Positions 48,643 to 57,110 of a stretch of DNA of 64,000 bases are shown here, piece by piece. The DNA comes from Bradyrhizobium sp. 138 (GTDB taxonomy: Bacteria; Pseudomonadota; Alphaproteobacteria; Rhizobiales; Xanthobacteraceae), in contig NZ_JADPKT010000100.1 of the NCBI RefSeq assembly GCF_023074075.1, positions 159,582-223,581 of the forward strand, written 5' to 3'. The notes under the pieces were generated by a model. That model was not told the origin of the DNA and did no database searches. It was given only the letters and a program-made list of their open reading frames with translations. The translations under genes and the position numbers were made by a program. Numbering within the stretch: the stretch's first letter is position 1; each line of letters opens with the position of its first letter.

Positions 48643-49419
48643 GTGGCGAACAAAGTTAAAGAGATCTGGAAGTCGGGCAAGGCCGTGGTCAACGCGTGGC
48701 TCGCTATTCCCTCCGGCTTCTCGGCCGAGATGATCGCGCAATGCGGCTTCGACAGCGTCACCGTCGACATGCAGCACGGCGTGCAGGATTATCTGTCGAT
48801 GGTCCAGTGCTTCCAGGCGATGGACAAGCATCCGGTCACCCCGATGGTCCGCGTGCCCTGGAACGAGCCCGGCATCATCGGCAAGGTGCTCGACGGCGGC
48901 GCCTATGGCGTGATCTGCCCGATGGTCAACACGCCGCAGGAAGCCAGGAACCTGGTCTCCTATTCGAAATATCCGCCGCAGGGCGTGCGCTCCAACGGCC
49001 CGATCCGCGCCGGCATGTACGGCACCGCGGGCTCCTATCAGAAGACCGCGAATGCCGACACCATCCTGCTGCCGATGATGGAGACCAAGACCGCAGTCGA
49101 GAACATGGAAGCGATCCTCGACGTCGAGGGCATCGACGGCGTCTATATCGGCCCGTCCGATCTCGGCTTCTCCTACGGCCTCGAACCCAAGCTCGACCGC
49201 AGCGAGCCCGAGATCCTCGCGATCTACGAGAAGATCATCAAGGAGTGCGGCAAGCGCGGCCTCAACCCGGGCATCCATTGCAGCGGCGCCGAAGGCGCAG
49301 CGCGCGCCATCAACATGGGCTTCAAGCTGGTGACGCTGTCGAACGAGGTCGGCCTGATGACGACCTACGCCAAGATGCAGGTCAATGCGACCCGCAAGGA
49401 TTCGGGCGGGAAGGCGTAA
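48643..49419 (+). CDS. hpaI: HpaI/HpcH-type 2-dehydro-3-deoxy acid aldolase
   Basis: 258 residues from a GTG at 48643 (GGAAGGAAAGG site). Class II pyruvate-aldolase features: His in DMQHGVQDY (about 44-47), Arg in PMVRVPWNEP (about 70), metal-binding Glu in MMETKTAVEN and Asp in YIGPSDLGFSYG. In the hpa pathway it splits 4-hydroxy-2-oxoheptanedioate to pyruvate and succinate semialdehyde. The same family includes GarL and rhamnonate-pathway aldolases, and the next gene is a GarD/UxaA-type dehydratase. The enzyme may therefore serve both routes or primarily the sugar acid one; position next to hpaR favours hpaI. Confidence 0.85.
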   Translation: MANKVKEIWKSGKAVVNAWLAIPSGFSAEMIAQCGFDSVTVDMQHGVQDYLSMVQCFQAMDKHPVTPMVRVPWNEPGIIGKVLDGGAYGVICPMVNTPQEARNLVSYSKYPPQGVRSNGPIRAGMYGTAGSYQKTANADTILLPMMETKTAVENMEAILDVEGIDGVYIGPSDLGFSYGLEPKLDRSEPEILAIYEKIIKECGKRGLNPGIHCSGAEGAARAINMGFKLVTLSNEVGLMTTYAKMQVNATRKDSGGKA

Positions 49420-49430
49420 GCTAACCTGTC

Positions 49431-49566
49431 CTGTCCCGGACGCGATGCAGCGCGTAGCGCTGCTTCGCAAAGCCGGGACCGAGAAGCTAGCGAAGCGCAT
49501 GACCTAACAAGCTGGGCCCCGGATCTGCAGCGCACCGCTATCGCGCTGCGCAGCGTCCGGGGCACG
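49431..49566. repeat. CCCGGACGC-type dispersed repeat
   Basis: Left end TGTCCCGGACGCGATGCAGCG and right end CGCTGCGCAGCGTCCGGGGC are inverted. The middle holds GCGTAGCGCTGC and a tract typical of a rhizobial intergenic element. It fills the gap between the aldolase and GarD-like genes. Confidence 0.7.
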
Positions 49567-49594
49567 ATACTTTCAAGACCCAAGGAGACCCGCC

Positions 49595-51118
49595 ATGACC
49601 ATCAGCCCCGTCATCCGCCTGCATCCTGATGATGGCGTGCTGATCGCGCGCGCCAGCCTGCCGCCGGGGACGGTGGTCGCCGAGGGCGTGACGACGGTCG
49701 AGCGCATTCCCTCCGGCCACAAGGTCGCGATCAAGCCGATCGCATTGGGCGAGCCGGTCAAGCGCTACGGCCAGATCATCGGCTTTGCCACGCAGCCAAT
49801 CGCGCCAGGCCAGCACGTGCACGTACAGAATTGCGGCATGGGCGATTTCGCCAAGGACTACGCCTATTGCGCCGACGTCAAGCCGACGCCGAATTTCGAC
49901 CTGCCGGCGACCTTCGAAGGCATCCGCCGGCCGGACGGCCGCGTCGCCACGCGCAACTATATCGGCATCCTGACCTCAGTGAATTGCAGCGCGCATGTCG
50001 CAAGCCTCGTCGCCGACGTCTTCAAGAAGAATCCGTTCACCGGCGACAATCCGCTGGCCGACTTTCCCAATGTCGACGGCGTCGTCGCGCTGACCCACAA
50101 GACCGGCTGCGGCATGACGCAGAACGAGCCGCTGGCGCTGCTCCGCCGCACGCTCGGCGGCTATGCGCGGCACGTCAATTTCTCGCACGTCATCGTGCTT
50201 GGCCTCGGCTGCGAGGTGAACCAGATCGGCGGCCTGATGGAAGAGCAGAAGCTCGCCGGCCGCCTGCGCGCGATGGACATCCAGGAGGTCGGCGGCACCC
50301 GCAAGACGGTGGAAGCCGGCATCGCCTTCGTGCGCGAGGCGCTGACTGATGCCAACAAGGTCAAGCGCGAGACGGTGCCGGCGAGCGAGCTCACCGTGGC
50401 GCTGCAATGCGGCGGTTCGGACGGCTATTCCGGCGTATCCGCCAATCCCGCGCTGGGCGCCGCCAGCGATCTCATCGTGCGCCACGGCGGCACCGTGATC
50501 CTGTCGGAGACGCCGGAGACCTACGGCGCCGAGCATCTGTTGACGCGCCGTGCCGTCAGCCGCGAGGTCGGCGAGAAGCTGGTCGACCTGATGCGCTGGT
50601 GGGACGAATACACGACGCGTGAAGGCGCCGAGATGAACGCCAATCCGAGCCCCGGCAACAAAGCCGGCGGTCTCACCACGATTCTGGAGAAGTCGCTCGG
50701 CGCGATGGCGAAGGCCGGCACCACCAATCTCGTCGAGGTGCTGCGCTACGCCGAGCCCATCACCAAGAAGGGTTTTGTCTTCATGGACACGCCCGGCTAC
50801 GACCCTGTGGCTGCGACTGGCCAGGTGGCGGGCGGCGCCAATCTCGTTTGCTTCACCACGGGCCGCGGCAGCGTGTTCGGCTGCAAGCCGGCGCCCTCGA
50901 TCAAGCTCGCCACCAACACGCCGATGTACAAGCGTATGGAAGAGGACATGGACGTCAATTGCGGCACCATTCTCGAAGGCGAGGAGAGCGTCGAGCAATG
51001 CGGCCAGCGCATCTTCGATCTCATCCTCAAGACCGCCTCGGGGCAGCCGACCAAGAGCGAGAGCTTCGATTTCGGCGGCGCCGAGTTCGCGCCCTGGGTG
51101 CTCGGCGCGACGATGTGA
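49595..51118 (+). CDS. UxaA/GarD family dehydratase (altronate/galactarate dehydratase type)
   Basis: 507 residues; E. coli GarD is 523 and UxaA 495. An N-terminal SAF domain (about 8-80, HPDDGVLIARASLPPGT and IPSGHKVAIKPI) is joined to the catalytic UxaA domain: TRNYIGILTSVNCSAHVA, HKTGCGMTQNEPLALL, LQCGGSDGYSGVSANPALG, ANPSPGNKAGGLTTILEKS, TTGRGSVFGCKPAPSIKL and NCGTILEGEESVEQCG. Cysteines in these motifs bind the Fe/Ca site. It dehydrates a hexonic or aldaric acid to a 2-dehydro-3-deoxy acid, the substrate class of the upstream HpaI-family aldolase. Specific substrate not determined. Confidence 0.87.
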   Translation: MTISPVIRLHPDDGVLIARASLPPGTVVAEGVTTVERIPSGHKVAIKPIALGEPVKRYGQIIGFATQPIAPGQHVHVQNCGMGDFAKDYAYCADVKPTPNFDLPATFEGIRRPDGRVATRNYIGILTSVNCSAHVASLVADVFKKNPFTGDNPLADFPNVDGVVALTHKTGCGMTQNEPLALLRRTLGGYARHVNFSHVIVLGLGCEVNQIGGLMEEQKLAGRLRAMDIQEVGGTRKTVEAGIAFVREALTDANKVKRETVPASELTVALQCGGSDGYSGVSANPALGAASDLIVRHGGTVILSETPETYGAEHLLTRRAVSREVGEKLVDLMRWWDEYTTREGAEMNANPSPGNKAGGLTTILEKSLGAMAKAGTTNLVEVLRYAEPITKKGFVFMDTPGYDPVAATGQVAGGANLVCFTTGRGSVFGCKPAPSIKLATNTPMYKRMEEDMDVNCGTILEGEESVEQCGQRIFDLILKTASGQPTKSESFDFGGAEFAPWVLGATM

Positions 51119-51122
51119 GAGA

Positions 51123-51193
51123 GGCGAATGGCGAGTAGGGAGTGGCGAACAGGGCGCCGTCACGCCATTCGCCATTCGTTACTCACCACTCGC
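51123..51193. repeat. Degenerate palindromic repeat (GCGAATGGCGAGTAG type)
   Basis: GCGAATGGCGAGTAGG on the left faces CGCCATTCGCCATTCG and ACTCACCACTCG on the right. Same type as the element after ppc (32609). It follows the GarD-like stop codon and may terminate its transcript. Confidence 0.6.
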
Positions 51194-51284
51194 CCGTGCC
51201 GTAGGCACCTCTGCCCGTTGTTAGTGCTTGATCGCACCCACATCAGGTGTTCTGCTCAAAAAAGCTGCTGGAGCACCGCACACC

Positions 51285-54200
51285 GTGTCGATCTACGTCG
51301 CATTGCATCACGTCACGCACTACAAATACGACCGTCCGATCGACCTGGGACCGCAGACCATCCGGCTGCGGCCGGCGCCGCATACGCGCACGCCGGTCCT
51401 GAGCTATTCGCTCAAGGTCACGCCATCCAACCATTTCGTGAACTGGCAGCAGGATCCGCAAGGGAACTGGCTGGCGCGCTACGTCTTCCCGGAGAAGACG
51501 ACCGAATTGAAGATCGAGGTCGACTTCACGGCGCAGATGACGGTGGTCAACCCGTTCGACTTCTTCGTCGAGCCCTACGCCGACAGCTTTCCGTTCGAAT
51601 ACCCGAAAGACCTGAAGACGGAGCTCGCGCCTTATCTCGAGACCATCAAGCCCGATCGCCTGTTCGCGAAATTTCTCGACACGATCCCGCATGAAGCCCC
51701 GAACACCGTCAATTTCCTGGTCGATCTCAATCGCGAGCTCCAGAAGCACGTCCGTTATATCATCCGCATGGAGCCCGGCGTGCAGACGCCGGAGGAGACG
51801 CTCACCTCCGGCGCCGGATCGTGCCGCGACTCCGCCTGGCTCCTGATCCAGACGCTGCGTCATCTTGGGCTCGCCGCGCGCTTCGTCTCGGGCTACCTGG
51901 TCCAGATCCGTCCCGACATCGATCCGATCGAGGGGCCGCCTGAGGTCGAGAACGATTTCACCGATTTGCACGCCTGGGCCGAGGTCTATCTGCCTGGCGC
52001 GGGGTGGATCGGGTTCGATGCGACCTCCGGCATGCTCGCGGGCGAGGGGCATATCCCGGTCGCCGCCACGCCGCATTATCGCTCGGCCGCGCCGATCTCC
52101 GGCGGCGCCGGCTTTGCCGAGGTCGAGTTCGCCTTCGACATGAGCGTCCGCCGCATCCGCGAGGCGCCGCGCATCACAAAACCGTTCTCAGATGAATCCT
52201 GGGCGCGCCTCAACGATCTCGGCGAGCAGGTCGACGGCGATCTCGCCGCGCAGGACGTCCGGCTCACCATGGGCGGCGAGCCCACCTTCGTCTCGGTCGA
52301 CGATCTCGAAGCGGCGGAGTGGAATACGGAAGCCGTCGGGCCGACCAAGCGCGCGCTTGGCGACGATCTGATCCGCCGCCTGCGCACGCGTTTCGCGCCC
52401 GGCGGTCTGCTGCATTACGGCCAGGGCAAATGGTATCCGGGCGAGAGCCTGCCGCGCTGGGCCTTCGGCCTGTACTGGCGCAAGGACGGCGTGCCAATCT
52501 GGAAGAACGCCGGCCTCATCGCGAAGATCGAAAATCCGCGCCGCGCCGGGGTGAAGGACGCCGAGAGCTTCATGGAAGGCACGGCGGCCCGGCTCGGGCT
52601 CGATCCCGGTTACATCATGCCGGCCTATGAGGACACCGCGTACTGGCTCCAGAAGGAGGCCGAGCTTCCCGTCAACGTCGATCCCTCCGACTCCAAATTG
52701 TCCGATCCGGAAGCCCGCGCGCGGATGGCGCGCGTGTTCGACGAGGGCCTCAATACGCCGCGCGGCTTCGTGCTGCCGGTGCAGCGCTGGAACGCGCCGC
52801 CGCGCTGGCGCAGCGAGCGCTGGCAGCTCCGGCGCAATCATCTGTTCCTGATGCCGGGCGATTCGCCGCTCGGTTTGCGCTTGCCGATCGGCTCGCTCGG
52901 CTACGTCCCGCCCAACCAATATCCCTACATCGTCGAACAGGACCCGATGGAGGCTCGGGACAAGCTGCCGGTGTTCACGCTCGCCGCGCGTCCGGAAGCG
53001 CCGCCGCGGGCCGCGCCTGAAAACCTCAACACCTCCGTCCCGGTGCGCACCGCGATGTCGATCGAGATCCGCGATGGCGTCATCTGCGCCTTCATGCCGC
53101 CGGTCGAGCGCATCGAGGATTATCTCGAACTGGTCGCCGTGCTCGAAGCCACCGCCGAGGAGATGCAGCTCCCCGTCCATGTCGAGGGCTATCCGCCGCC
53201 GTTCGATCCGCGCATCGAAGTCATCAAGGTGACGCCGGACCCCGGTGTCATCGAGATCAACATCCAGCCGGCCAGGAGCTGGCGCGAGGCGGTCGAGATC
53301 ACCTCCGGCCTCTATGAGGATGCCGGCAAGGTGCGTCTCGGCGCCAACCGCTTCCTGGTCGACGGCCGCCACACCGGCACCGGCGGCGGCAACCACGTCG
53401 TGGTCGGCGGTTCCTCGCCGCAGGACTCGCCGTTCCTGCGCCGGCCCGATCTGCTCAGGAGCCTGGTGCTATACTGGCAGCGGCATCCCTCGCTGTCCTA
53501 TTTCTTCTCCGGGTTGTTCATCGGCCCGACCAGCCAGGCGCCGCGCATCGACGAAGCCCGCCACGACAGCATCTACGAGCTCGAGATCGCGCTCTCGCAC
53601 GTGCCGCCACCGGGCACCCAGACCCCGCTGTGGCTGGTGGACCGGCTGTTCCGGCATCTGCTCGTCGACATCACCGGCAACACCCACCGCGCCGAGATCT
53701 GCATCGACAAGCTGTATTCGCCGGAGGGATCGACCGGCCGGCTCGGCCTCGTCGAGTTCCGCGCGCTCGAAATGCCGCCGGATCCGCGCATGTCGCTGGC
53801 CCAGCAGCTGTTGATCCGCGCGCTGATCGCGAAGATGTGGCGCGAGCCGCAACAAGGCAAGTTCGTGCGCTGGGGCACCGCGCTGCACGACCGCTACATG
53901 CTGCCGCATTTCATCTGGGAAGACTTTCTGGAGGTGCTCACCGAGCTGAAGCAGTTCGGCTACCCGTTCGAGCCGGAATGGTATCTGGCCCAGCTTGAAT
54001 TCCGCTTCCCTGCGTTCGGCCGGGTCCATCATGGCGGCGTGACGCTGGAATTGCGCCAGGCGCTGGAGCCCTGGCATGTGCTCGGCGAAGAGGGCTCGGC
54101 CGGCGGCACCGTTCGCTATGTCGATTCATCGGTCGAGCGGCTCCAGGTCAAGGCCGAAGGCTTCGTCGAGGGCCGCCATATCGTCACCTGCAATGGCCGC

Positions 54201-54554
54201 CGCCTGCCGATGACCTCGACCGGCCGCTCGACTGAAGCCGTGGCCGGCGTCCGCTTCAAGGCCTGGCAGCCGGCCTCCGGCCTGCACCCGACCATTCCCG
54301 TCCACGCGCCGCTGACCTTCGACCTGATCGACAGCTGGAACGGCCGCTCGCTCGGCGGCTGCGTCTATCACGTCGCCCATCCGGGCGGCCGCAGCTACGA
54401 CACCAAGCCGGTCAACACCTATGAGGCCGAGGCGCGGCGGCTGGCGCGCTTCCAGGACCACGGCCATACGCCGGGACCGGTCCAGCCGCCGCCCGAGGAA
54501 CGCACAAATGAGTTTCCGCTGACCCTCGACTTGCGGACCCCGCTCCTGCAATGA
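51285..54554 (+). CDS. Transglutaminase-like protease fused to DUF2126 putative amidoligase
   Basis: 1089 residues from a GTG at 51285 (VSIYVALHHVTHYKYDRP). Domain 1 (about 1-270) is a transglutaminase-like cysteine peptidase: beta-rich N-terminal part, Cys180 in GAGSCRDSAWLL, His229 in DLHAWAEVY and Asp245 in GFDATSG. Domain 2 (about 325-1085) is DUF2126, starting TMGGEPTFVSVDD. It contains LHYGQGKWYPGESLPRW, NHVVVGGSSPQDSPFLRRP and FRALEMPPDPRMSLAQQL, regions assigned by Pfam to a glutamine-synthetase-like COOH-NH2 ligase. So one protein may cut and ligate amide bonds. No signal peptide: cytoplasmic. First of a three-gene operon. Confidence 0.9.
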   Translation: MSIYVALHHVTHYKYDRPIDLGPQTIRLRPAPHTRTPVLSYSLKVTPSNHFVNWQQDPQGNWLARYVFPEKTTELKIEVDFTAQMTVVNPFDFFVEPYADSFPFEYPKDLKTELAPYLETIKPDRLFAKFLDTIPHEAPNTVNFLVDLNRELQKHVRYIIRMEPGVQTPEETLTSGAGSCRDSAWLLIQTLRHLGLAARFVSGYLVQIRPDIDPIEGPPEVENDFTDLHAWAEVYLPGAGWIGFDATSGMLAGEGHIPVAATPHYRSAAPISGGAGFAEVEFAFDMSVRRIREAPRITKPFSDESWARLNDLGEQVDGDLAAQDVRLTMGGEPTFVSVDDLEAAEWNTEAVGPTKRALGDDLIRRLRTRFAPGGLLHYGQGKWYPGESLPRWAFGLYWRKDGVPIWKNAGLIAKIENPRRAGVKDAESFMEGTAARLGLDPGYIMPAYEDTAYWLQKEAELPVNVDPSDSKLSDPEARARMARVFDEGLNTPRGFVLPVQRWNAPPRWRSERWQLRRNHLFLMPGDSPLGLRLPIGSLGYVPPNQYPYIVEQDPMEARDKLPVFTLAARPEAPPRAAPENLNTSVPVRTAMSIEIRDGVICAFMPPVERIEDYLELVAVLEATAEEMQLPVHVEGYPPPFDPRIEVIKVTPDPGVIEINIQPARSWREAVEITSGLYEDAGKVRLGANRFLVDGRHTGTGGGNHVVVGGSSPQDSPFLRRPDLLRSLVLYWQRHPSLSYFFSGLFIGPTSQAPRIDEARHDSIYELEIALSHVPPPGTQTPLWLVDRLFRHLLVDITGNTHRAEICIDKLYSPEGSTGRLGLVEFRALEMPPDPRMSLAQQLLIRALIAKMWREPQQGKFVRWGTALHDRYMLPHFIWEDFLEVLTELKQFGYPFEPEWYLAQLEFRFPAFGRVHHGGVTLELRQALEPWHVLGEEGSAGGTVRYVDSSVERLQVKAEGFVEGRHIVTCNGRRLPMTSTGRSTEAVAGVRFKAWQPASGLHPTIPVHAPLTFDLIDSWNGRSLGGCVYHVAHPGGRSYDTKPVNTYEAEARRLARFQDHGHTPGPVQPPPEERTNEFPLTLDLRTPLLQ

Positions 54555-54581
54555 GTATGATGGTGGGGCAGGGAGAGGCGC

Positions 54582-57110
54582 ATGGGCGAGGGCGCGGCCG
54601 AACAGGACGACAAGGCGGGTAGAACGCAAGGCCAGCGTGAAGGCCAGCGCCGCCTCGCGCAGTGGGTCCGCGACTATAGCCGCCTGCCCGGCATTCCCGA
54701 CGAGTTCCTGGGGCCAGACGGCGCCCCGCGCCCGGTCTGGAGCCGCTTCTTCGATGCCTTCGGCGCGCTCGCGCCCGACGAGATCGAGCGGCGATTCGGC
54801 ATGGCCGACCGCCATCTCCGCGAGGCCGGCGTCACCTACCGCGCGCCCGGCGACAGCGCCGACCGGCCCTGGTCGATCAGCCATCTGCCGCTCTTGATCG
54901 ACGAGGCCAACTGGCAGCAGTTGTGCGCCGGCATCACCCAGCGCGCCGAGCTGCTCGAGCGCGTGCTGGCCGACATCTATGGCGAGGGTCGGCTGGTTGC
55001 GGAAGGCGCGCTGCCGGCGGCCGCGATCGCCGGCAGTCCCGAATATCTCCGCCCGGTCTGCGGCGTGCCGCCGCCGGGCGGGCGCTATCTCTCGCTCTAT
55101 GCCGCCGACGTCGGCCGCGGTCCCGACGGCCGCTGGTGGGTGCTCGGCGACCGCACCCAGGCGCCGTCAGGCGCGGGCTATGCGCTGGAGAACCGTCTGG
55201 TGCTCTCGCGCGCCTTCTCCGATCTCTACAAGTCGATGAACGTGCCGCGCGTCGCGCCGTTCTTCGAGGCCTTCCGCGACTCACTTCGCGCGCGCGCCGA
55301 CCGCGACGAGCCGCGCATCGGCGTGCTGACCCCCGGCAGCTTCAGCGAGACCTATTTCGAGCACGCGACGCTGGCGCGCTATCTCGGCTTCCTCCTGGTC
55401 GAGGGCGACGATCTCGCCGTCAGCGACAACCGCGTCCACATCCGCACCGTCGCCGGCCTGAAGCGGCTAGATGTGCTGCTGCGCCGTGTCGATTCCAACT
55501 CGCTCGATCCGCTCGAGCTCGATGCCTCCTCGCATCTCGGTGTCCCCGGCCTGATCGACGTGCTGCGCAAGGACGGCGTCGTCGTCGCCAACATGCCGGG
55601 TTCTGGCGTCCTGGAGGCGCGGGCGCTGCTCGGCTTCCTGCCGGCGCTGAGCCGCCGCCTGCTCGGCGAAGAGCTGAAAATGCCGCACATCGCGACCTGG
55701 TGGTGCGGCCAGCGCGTCGCGCGCGAGGAGGTGCTGTCGCGGCTCGATGAGGTCGCGATCGAAGGCGCCTACCGGCGCGGCGTGCCCGGCTTCGACTCGA
55801 ACGGCCCGGTGCTCGCGAGCGAGCTCGATGCGAGCGACCGCCAGCGCCTGGTCGATGCCATCACCACGCGCGGCATGGACTATGTCGGCCAGGAGGTGGT
55901 GCGGCTTTCGACCATGCCGGTGTGGGAGCAGGGCCAGATCACACCGCGCCCCTTCGTGCTGCGTGTGTTCGCCGCCGCGACGCCCGACGGCTGGGCCATC
56001 ATGCCCGGCGGCTTCTGCCGCATCGCCGATCAGCCGGATGCCCGCGCGGTGTCGATGGGCGACGGCGCCCGTGCCGCCGACGTCTGGGTGGTCTCCGACA
56101 AGCAGGTTGCGACCGCCGCGACGCTGCTGCCGGCGACCGACAAGGTGCGCATCCGCCGTATCGCCGGCGTGCTGCCGAGCCGCGCCGCCGACAATCTGTT
56201 CTGGCTCGGCCGCTATCTCGAACGCGCCGAGGCGACGCTGCGGCTGGTGCGCGCTTTGGGGTCGCCGAGCGGGCCCAACAAGGGCACCGCGGCCTCGCTG
56301 CAATCGGCCGAACGGATCCAGCGCCTGCTGGTGGCCTGGGGCGCGATCTCGCAAACCTCGCGCGCGGCCGCGGGTCGCATCGTGGCCGAAGCCTTGCAGA
56401 GCGAAGCGCGTTTCGGCTCGGCGCTGTCGCTGGTGCGCGCGGCGCAGCGCACGGCGACCTCCTTGCGCGAGCGGCTGTCGCCCGATGCCTGGCAGGTCAT
56501 CACCGAGATGGCCGAGCGGCTGGCTTACGAAGTCGAGGACGACGACAGCGTGCTGAGCGCGGCCGAGCTGACCTTGCAGGAGCTTGCGAGCTTCGCCGGC
56601 CTCGCACAGGAGAACATGAACCGCGCCGCCGGCTGGCGTTTCCTCGACATCGGCCGCCGCACCGAGCGCGCCATCAACACCACGCGCTTCACGCGCCAAT
56701 TCGCCTATGACGAGGCCGGCGATGAGGATCTCGACATCCTGCTGACGCTGGTGGACTGTCAGATCACCTACCGCTCACGTTATCTGCTGGCGCCGATCCT
56801 GGCGCCGGTGCGCGACCTTGCCGTGCTCGATCCCTACAATCCGCGTTCGGTGGCATTCCAGGTGACAACGCTGAACGAGCACATCGCCGCGCTGCCGAGC
56901 CTGAAGGAGCACGGTCTGATCGAGAAGCCGCAGCGGCTCGCGGTGGCGACGCAGGCAATGCTCGCGACCGCCGAGGCCGAGAAGCTCGAGGTCAAGACGC
57001 TGTTCGCGCTGGAGCAGGATCTGCTCAGCCTCGCCGAGGCGATCGGGCAGCACTACTTCCCGCATGGTCCCAATGCCAGCCGGCCGGAAAAGCTGACGGG
57101 GCTGGCGTGA
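54582..57110 (+). CDS. Circularly permuted ATP-grasp ligase fused to an Alpha-E domain
   Basis: 842 residues, ATG at 54582, 27 bases after the preceding stop. Residues about 60-480 form the circularly permuted type 2 ATP-grasp domain: LPLLIDEANWQQLCAGI, WWVLGDRTQAPSGAGYALEN, RIGVLTPGSFSETYFEHA, RTVAGLKRLDVLLRRVDS, MPHIATWWCGQ and the C-terminal PFVLRVFAA. Residues about 530-835 are the helical Alpha-E domain, beginning ADNLFWLGRYLERAEATLRL. In many bacteria these are separate adjacent genes; here they are fused. ATP-grasp enzymes form C-N bonds through acylphosphates. The substrate and product are unknown. The end overlaps the next start (GTGA). Confidence 0.9.
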   Translation: MGEGAAEQDDKAGRTQGQREGQRRLAQWVRDYSRLPGIPDEFLGPDGAPRPVWSRFFDAFGALAPDEIERRFGMADRHLREAGVTYRAPGDSADRPWSISHLPLLIDEANWQQLCAGITQRAELLERVLADIYGEGRLVAEGALPAAAIAGSPEYLRPVCGVPPPGGRYLSLYAADVGRGPDGRWWVLGDRTQAPSGAGYALENRLVLSRAFSDLYKSMNVPRVAPFFEAFRDSLRARADRDEPRIGVLTPGSFSETYFEHATLARYLGFLLVEGDDLAVSDNRVHIRTVAGLKRLDVLLRRVDSNSLDPLELDASSHLGVPGLIDVLRKDGVVVANMPGSGVLEARALLGFLPALSRRLLGEELKMPHIATWWCGQRVAREEVLSRLDEVAIEGAYRRGVPGFDSNGPVLASELDASDRQRLVDAITTRGMDYVGQEVVRLSTMPVWEQGQITPRPFVLRVFAAATPDGWAIMPGGFCRIADQPDARAVSMGDGARAADVWVVSDKQVATAATLLPATDKVRIRRIAGVLPSRAADNLFWLGRYLERAEATLRLVRALGSPSGPNKGTAASLQSAERIQRLLVAWGAISQTSRAAAGRIVAEALQSEARFGSALSLVRAAQRTATSLRERLSPDAWQVITEMAERLAYEVEDDDSVLSAAELTLQELASFAGLAQENMNRAAGWRFLDIGRRTERAINTTRFTRQFAYDEAGDEDLDILLTLVDCQITYRSRYLLAPILAPVRDLAVLDPYNPRSVAFQVTTLNEHIAALPSLKEHGLIEKPQRLAVATQAMLATAEAEKLEVKTLFALEQDLLSLAEAIGQHYFPHGPNASRPEKLTGLA

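Noticed and set aside
49431..49566. tRNA or structured RNA in the aldolase-dehydratase gap
   Set aside because: The stems correspond to the dispersed CCCGGACGC repeat; no cloverleaf, anticodon arm or T-loop GTTCRANNC can be assembled.
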